Positions 23,708 through 28,244 of a stretch of 28,244 nucleotides of DNA are shown piece by piece. Source of the DNA: Bacteroidota bacterium (lineage in GTDB: Bacteria > Bacteroidota > Bacteroidia > JACCXN01); NCBI GenBank assembly GCA_013696965.1, contig JACCXN010000006.1:1-28244 (forward strand), given 5' to 3'. The translations under genes and the position numbers were made by a program. The notes under the pieces are model-generated. The model was not told the DNA's origin. It ran no database searches and saw nothing but the letters and a program-made list of their open reading frames with translations. Within the stretch, counting starts at the first letter, position 1; the number at the start of each line of letters is the position of its first letter.

Positions 23708-25102
23708 ATGGAATTCCCGTACATTCTTGAAATTGCCTACTTAATTGCATCAGTAACATTTGTTATCGGTTTAAAAATGCTAAGTCATCCTGATTCAGCT
23801 CGAAAAGGTAATTTAATAGCAGCTTTTGGAATGGCAATTGCCATTGCAGCTACTTTATTCTTATATAAAACAGGAGTAGATTCAAGTATTTATATACTTA
23901 TTATTGCGGCAATGACATTAGGTACGGTCCTTGGATTTTTTGCTGCCAAAAAAGTAAAAATGACAGCTATGCCTGAAATGGTTTCTATTTTTAATGGTAT
24001 GGGTGGGGCCTGTGCCATGCTAATTGGATTGATAGAATTCCCTCATTTTATTGCGCATCCTGAACCTCTGGGTTTATTAGCAGTATTAGGCGGGATGGTA
24101 ATTGGAAGTGTTTCTTTCTCAGGAAGTATTATTGCCTGGGCAAAATTAAACGGAACATTAAATAAAGAAATTCGCTTGCCTTATTATAACATTATTAATA
24201 CTGGTGTTATGATTTTGACTCTTGGATTAACAGGAGCCATTGTAGGAGGTTTTGCTTTAGATGCTACCATAGTTTATGGTTTATGTGCTCTTGCATTGGT
24301 TTATGGCGTTTTGTTTGTTATTCCAATTGGTGGAGCAGATATGCCTGTTGTTATTTCTTTGTTGAATTCCTTTACAGGTGTTGCTGCTGCTTTCGGAGGA
24401 TTTCTTTATGGAAACAAGGTAATGCTTACAGGAGGTATTCTTGTTGGCTCTGCTGGCACAATTCTTACTATTGTAATGTGTAATGCAATGAATCGTTCAT
24501 TAACCAATGTAATTTTTGGCGCATTTGGTGGTGGTGGCTCTGCTGCTGCTGGAGCAGGTTCTGCGGATAAAAGCTATAAGGATATTTCTATTAGTGATAC
24601 TGCGGTATTGATGAATTATTCTAAGAAAGTAATCATTGTTCCTGGTTATGGCCTTGCAGTAGCTCAAGCACAGCATGTTATTCATGAACTGGAAACTATC
24701 CTTGAGGAACGTGGTATTGAGGTTAAATATGCTATTCATCCTGTCGCAGGAAGAATGCCAGGTCATATGAATGTATTGCTTGCTGAATCCAGCGTTGATT
24801 ATGGGAAACTGGTAGAAATGGAAGAAATAAACGGAGAGTTTTCTACCACAGATGTAGTGGTTGTAATAGGGGCAAATGATGTAGTTAATCCAGCAGCTAA
24901 AACTGATCCTTCTTCTCCAATATACGGCATGCCTATTCTTGATGTTGATCTTGCAAGAAACATTATTATTAACAAGCGTTCAATGAATGCAGGTTATGCG
25001 GGCATTGATAATGACCTTTTTTACCATTCCAAAACAAGTATGCTTTTTGGTGATGCAAAAAGTGTTCTAACAAAATTAGTTGCTGAAATCAAATCAATGT
25101 AA
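23708..25102 (+). CDS. pntB: NAD(P) transhydrogenase beta subunit
   Basis: This 464-aa subunit has an N-terminal half of about nine membrane helices (domain II) and a C-terminal NADP(H)-binding domain III. Visible marks are MPEMVSIFNGMGGACAMLIG and ADMPVVISLLNSFTGVAAAF in the membrane part, and the NADP-binding loop PGYGLAVAQAQHV (P312 to V324). HPVAGRMPGHMNVLLAE and later VVVIGANDVVNPAA follow. It is complete and normal in length. It is the last gene of the pnt operon; a hairpin follows 54 bp downstream. Confidence 0.96.
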   Translation: MEFPYILEIAYLIASVTFVIGLKMLSHPDSARKGNLIAAFGMAIAIAATLFLYKTGVDSSIYILIIAAMTLGTVLGFFAAKKVKMTAMPEMVSIFNGMGGACAMLIGLIEFPHFIAHPEPLGLLAVLGGMVIGSVSFSGSIIAWAKLNGTLNKEIRLPYYNIINTGVMILTLGLTGAIVGGFALDATIVYGLCALALVYGVLFVIPIGGADMPVVISLLNSFTGVAAAFGGFLYGNKVMLTGGILVGSAGTILTIVMCNAMNRSLTNVIFGAFGGGGSAAAGAGSADKSYKDISISDTAVLMNYSKKVIIVPGYGLAVAQAQHVIHELETILEERGIEVKYAIHPVAGRMPGHMNVLLAESSVDYGKLVEMEEINGEFSTTDVVVVIGANDVVNPAAKTDPSSPIYGMPILDVDLARNIIINKRSMNAGYAGIDNDLFYHSKTSMLFGDAKSVLTKLVAEIKSM

Positions 25103-25155
25103 GTTTTAATACACCTAATTGTTAAAAAACAGGGGGTATTAAAAATATAAAAAAG

Positions 25156-25184
25156 ACCTGAAAGACATTTAAAATCTTTCAGGT
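25156..25184 (+). terminator. Terminator-like hairpin after pntB
   Basis: ACCTGAAAGA (25156-25165) and TCTTTCAGGT (25175-25184) form a perfect 10-bp stem with a 9-nt loop. A T-rich but interrupted tail follows. Confidence 0.65.
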
Positions 25185-25467
25185 TTAATTGTTTTATAAA
25201 CTACCAGGGTTTATTATTTTCTGAGGTAATTCCATTTTAATTTTCAATTTTTCATCGATTTTTTCAAAAATTCCTCTTAAAAGGAAGCGTTTAGGATGTC
25301 AAGAATAGAAAAAAAATTAACTTCATTTTTCTAGGGCTTTAAGAACTGCTTTTAGCCCATTAATAGAAAAATTAAAACAAATTTTTGGTTTTAATTGCCT
25401 ACAAATCAATCGTTTGAAAAAAATACCTTCCTCGCTTACAAAAATATTGTTTTATCAAAATAAATTT

Positions 25468-25475
25468 TATATTTG
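25468..25475 (+). promoter_or_regulatory. -7 element of the second M43 protease promoter
   Basis: TATATTTG is a perfect TAnnTTTG match 30 bp before the ATG. An ATTG 18 bp upstream (25446-25449) could be the -33 element, slightly closer than usual. Confidence 0.45.
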
Positions 25476-25505
25476 CTTTTGTTTTATAAATTCACTTAAA
25501 ATTAA

Positions 25506-28082
25506 ATGATGAAAAAATTAGTACTCAATATTTTTGCTTTTAGTCTTTTTAGTGCAGGAGCAATTTTTGCTCAAAGAACATGTGGCACAATGGAAAACTT
25601 GGAGCTGTTAAGAAATCAGGATCCCTCTTCCATTCAGGTAATGGAACAAATTGAAGAACAAACCAAGCAGTTTATAGCTGCCAATGGAAATTCCTCAAGA
25701 GCTGTCTACAACATTCCTGTTGTAGTGCATGTTGTTTATAATACAACATCTCAGAATATCTCTGACGCTCAAATACAGTCACAAATTAAAATTCTTAATG
25801 ATGACTTTAGGAGATTAAATGCTGATAAGTCAAATACTCCTTCAACATTTACAAGTGTGGCTGCCGACAGCGAAATAAATTTCTGCATGGCCACTAAGGA
25901 TCCAAATGGTGCAACAACTACAGGAATTACAAGAACATCAACTTCAGTTACATCTTTTGACCAAACTAATAAAATGAAGTACAATTCTTCAGGTGGAAAA
26001 GATGCATGGCCGGCTGGTTCTTATATGAATATTTGGGTATGTAACTTAGGGGGAGGATTATTAGGATATGCCCAATTCCCTGGAAGTGGTTCTGCCGCAA
26101 CTGATGGCGTTGTAGTAGGTTTTAACTATTTTGGAAATACGGGAACAGTAACTGCACCTTTTAACAAAGGAAGAACAGCAACGCATGAAGTAGGCCACTG
26201 GCTTAATTTACGTCACATATGGGGTGATGCTAGTTGTGGAAATGATCTTGTTTCCGATACTCCAGTTCATACAACTTCAAATGCCGGTTGTCCATCTCAT
26301 CCAAAATCAAATACTTGTGGAACTACAGCTGAAATGCATATGAATTATATGGATTATACGGACGATGCATGTATGAATATGTTTACATTGGGACAAAAAA
26401 CACGTATGCAAGCAGTTTTAGCCTCAGGAGGTGCTCGCGCCAGTTTAGCTGCTTCTACAGCATGCTCTGGAGGATCAACAACTCCTGTTTATTGTTCAGC
26501 AAAAGGAACAAATACTGCCTATGAGTGGATTTCAAGTGTAAAATTAAATACTATTAACAATTCAACAGGAGCCAATGGGGGTTATGCTGATTTTACTGCT
26601 ATTTCAACAAATTTAGAATTAGGAAAAGCATATACAGTTTCTCTAACTCCAGGTTTTGCCGGAACTGCCTATTCGGAATATTTTAAAGTTTTTATTGATT
26701 GGAATAACGATAGTGATTTTGTTGATGCAGGAGAATTAGTTTACACTTCCGCTGGAACAACTACAGCTGTTTCTGGTAGCTTTACAGTGCCAAGTACAGC
26801 TAAGATTGCTAAAACCAGAATGAGAATTATCATGAAGGATGGTGCTATTTCAGGTCCTTGTGAGCAGTTTACTTATGGAGAAGTTGAGGATTACTCAGTT
26901 AATATTGTTTCTGCTGTAGCTACTTGCGCCACTCCAGGCAGTCTAACTGTAAGCAGCATAACTACTACAGGTGCAACATTAGGCTGGGCATCTACTGGCG
27001 CTACAAGCTATAATGTAAGGTATAAAACAACTGCATCAACTACATGGACCAATACAACAAGCACAACTAATTCCAGAAGTGTTTCAGGCTTAACGGCTTC
27101 AACTCAATACGAATTCCAGGTTCAGGGAGTTTGTTCAAGCACAAGCAGTAGTTCTTTTTCTGCAAGTAAAACATTTAGTACTACGGCTGCAACAACAACA
27201 ACTTCTACATTAACAGTAGGAGCTGGTACAGGAACTTCAGCAATAGCTCCCTATGGAACATATTATATGGATGAAAGAGTTCAGTTTATTATTACCAAAG
27301 CAGAATTGGATGCTGCCGGATATTCTTCATCAAATAATGTACTAAAATCCCTTGGATTTAACATTGTTACTTTAAGCAGCCAGGCAATGAATGCTTTCAC
27401 CATTAAAATCGCACACGCATCTGCCGCTTCTTTTGGTACAAGTACTTCATTTTTAGCCCCTGCAATGACAACGGTTTACAGTACCAATTTCACCCCTGTT
27501 ACAGGATGGAATACCCATAATTTTTCCACTCCTTTTAGCTACAATGGTACAGGAAATTTGTTAATTGATATTTGCTGGAATAATTCTTCCTATACAACGG
27601 ATTCAAAAGTTGCTTTTACAAGTCAAAGTACTTACAAAACCTTGTATAAAAAAGCTGATATTGCTGCTGGTGGAGTATGCGCTAATACAACGGGCTCACT
27701 TTCATATGAAAGACCAAACATTAGGTTAACCCTTAGCTCTTCTGCAACCTCAAGAATGGAAGAATCAGAACTTGAAGAAGTTGAGCTGATTTCTGTAAAC
27801 GAGAATTTTGATTTTAGTATTTACCCAAATCCTGTAACTACCGATCTTTCGGTTAGCTTCACATTGAAAAAGGATAATTCAGATGTTATAATTACTATTT
27901 ATAACTTAATGGGTGCGGTTATTGAAAATAGAATTCTTACAACTCAATCAATTGGAGTACATTCAGAGAAAATGAATTTGTCGGGCAATGAGAATTTCAC
28001 CTCTTTATCTAACGGAATTTATTTATTGTCAATAAATATTGATGGACAATTACAAACCAAACGTTTTGTGTTATCTAAGTAA
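25506..28082 (+). CDS. Secreted M43 (pappalysin-like) metalloprotease with GEVED, FN3-like and T9SS sorting domains
   Basis: This 858-aa extracellular protease begins with a signal peptide of about 23 residues ending in IFAQ. The protease domain (about 70-315) has HEVGHWLNLRH (H227, E228, H231, H237), with Asn in place of the usual Gly of HExxHxxGxxH, and the Met-turn NYMDYTDD (M282). A GEVED domain (about 330-470, GEVEDY at 457-462) follows, then an FN3-like domain (about 475-558), a Ser/Thr-rich beta domain (about 565-750), an acidic linker (EESELEEVE) and a T9SS type A sorting domain (SIYPNPVTTDL, then IYNLMGAVI, then NGIYLLSI). Its protease half resembles the shorter paralogue at 3177-4922, but the tail is entirely different. 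The start could be either of two adjacent ATG codons. Confidence 0.93.
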   Translation: MMKKLVLNIFAFSLFSAGAIFAQRTCGTMENLELLRNQDPSSIQVMEQIEEQTKQFIAANGNSSRAVYNIPVVVHVVYNTTSQNISDAQIQSQIKILNDDFRRLNADKSNTPSTFTSVAADSEINFCMATKDPNGATTTGITRTSTSVTSFDQTNKMKYNSSGGKDAWPAGSYMNIWVCNLGGGLLGYAQFPGSGSAATDGVVVGFNYFGNTGTVTAPFNKGRTATHEVGHWLNLRHIWGDASCGNDLVSDTPVHTTSNAGCPSHPKSNTCGTTAEMHMNYMDYTDDACMNMFTLGQKTRMQAVLASGGARASLAASTACSGGSTTPVYCSAKGTNTAYEWISSVKLNTINNSTGANGGYADFTAISTNLELGKAYTVSLTPGFAGTAYSEYFKVFIDWNNDSDFVDAGELVYTSAGTTTAVSGSFTVPSTAKIAKTRMRIIMKDGAISGPCEQFTYGEVEDYSVNIVSAVATCATPGSLTVSSITTTGATLGWASTGATSYNVRYKTTASTTWTNTTSTTNSRSVSGLTASTQYEFQVQGVCSSTSSSSFSASKTFSTTAATTTTSTLTVGAGTGTSAIAPYGTYYMDERVQFIITKAELDAAGYSSSNNVLKSLGFNIVTLSSQAMNAFTIKIAHASAASFGTSTSFLAPAMTTVYSTNFTPVTGWNTHNFSTPFSYNGTGNLLIDICWNNSSYTTDSKVAFTSQSTYKTLYKKADIAAGGVCANTTGSLSYERPNIRLTLSSSATSRMEESELEEVELISVNENFDFSIYPNPVTTDLSVSFTLKKDNSDVIITIYNLMGAVIENRILTTQSIGVHSEKMNLSGNENFTSLSNGIYLLSINIDGQLQTKRFVLSK

Positions 28083-28161
28083 TACATACAATTCATAAAC
28101 AAAAAGGCTGCTCTATTAATGGAGGCCACTGAAAAAGTCTTTTTAAGAATTAAATGTTAAT

Positions 28162-28203
28162 AAAAGGGAGTAGAAACGCAAGTTTATCTACTCCCTTTTT
28201 TGT
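28162..28203 (+). terminator. Terminator after the second M43 protease gene
   Basis: AAAAGGGAGTAGA (28162-28174) and TCTACTCCCTTTT (28187-28199) form a perfect 13-bp stem with a 12-nt loop, followed by more T. It is about 80 bp beyond the stop codon. Confidence 0.82.
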
Positions 28204-28244
28204 ATTTTGTATCAGATTCAAAAGCCTAATATACATGCTGGTAC

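Larger units (their letters stand above)
25103..25505. other. Intergenic region between pntB and the second M43 protease gene
   Basis: This 403-bp gap contains the pntB hairpin and the next promoter. I see no gene or repeat in the AT-rich middle. Confidence 0.5.

Noticed and set aside
28100-28150. GGAGGCCACTGAAAAAGTC just downstream of the second protease gene, reminiscent of the end of an insertion sequence
   Set aside because: Only one short stretch is present, with no transposase, partner end or target duplication in the window. The resemblance is from memory and cannot be supported.

Overview
The window is AT-rich chromosomal DNA from a member of the Bacteroidota. The evidence is type IX secretion (T9SS) C-terminal sorting domains on two large metalloproteases, promoter-like sequences of the Bacteroidota form TTTG-N20-TAnnTTTG, genes with no clear Shine-Dalgarno sequence, a DUF2490-type barrel, a CarboxypepD_reg-like surface protein and an exbB-orf-exbD-exbD cluster. 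The genus cannot be named from this window. No rRNA, tRNA, CRISPR array or prophage was seen.

Layout. Bases 1-720 are a repeat-rich scar: a frameshifted REP-associated tyrosine transposase (RAYT) running off the left edge, two strong palindromes beside it, and a 145-bp element with 12-bp terminal inverted repeats. Then come a CarboxypepD_reg-like exported protein (855-2099), a DUF2490-like barrel (minus), and a T9SS-secreted M43 metalloprotease (3177-4922) that converges on a RetSat/CrtI-like FAD oxidoreductase (minus). Bases 7009-11106 are the conserved translation block rplM-rpsI-rpsB-tsf, a terminator, then pyrH-frr. A biotin carboxyl carrier protein (minus), an M1 aminopeptidase lipoprotein, metF (minus) and kbl follow. 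Bases 17706-19937 are the proton-motive-force energising cluster exbB-orf134-exbD-exbD. A CPBP protease (minus) is divergent from dusB. The three-subunit proton-translocating transhydrogenase pntAA-pntAB-pntB and a second, larger M43/T9SS metalloprotease close the window.

How it fits together. The translation block makes ribosomal proteins, EF-Ts and recycling factor, with UMP kinase alongside. The Exb cluster and the transhydrogenase both use the proton gradient, one for outer-membrane energy transfer and the other for NADPH. metF and kbl belong to one-carbon and glycine/threonine metabolism. The two M43 proteases and the M1 enzyme suggest use of external protein.

Most of the window is ordinary core genome. 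No convincing new multi-gene system was found. The points that most merit a second look are the RAYT/REP remnant and palindromic element at the left end, a hairpin before rpsB, a DnaA-box-like site before rplM, five non-ATG starts, the conserved-looking 134-aa membrane protein inside the exb cluster, and the pair of M43 proteases with different tails.
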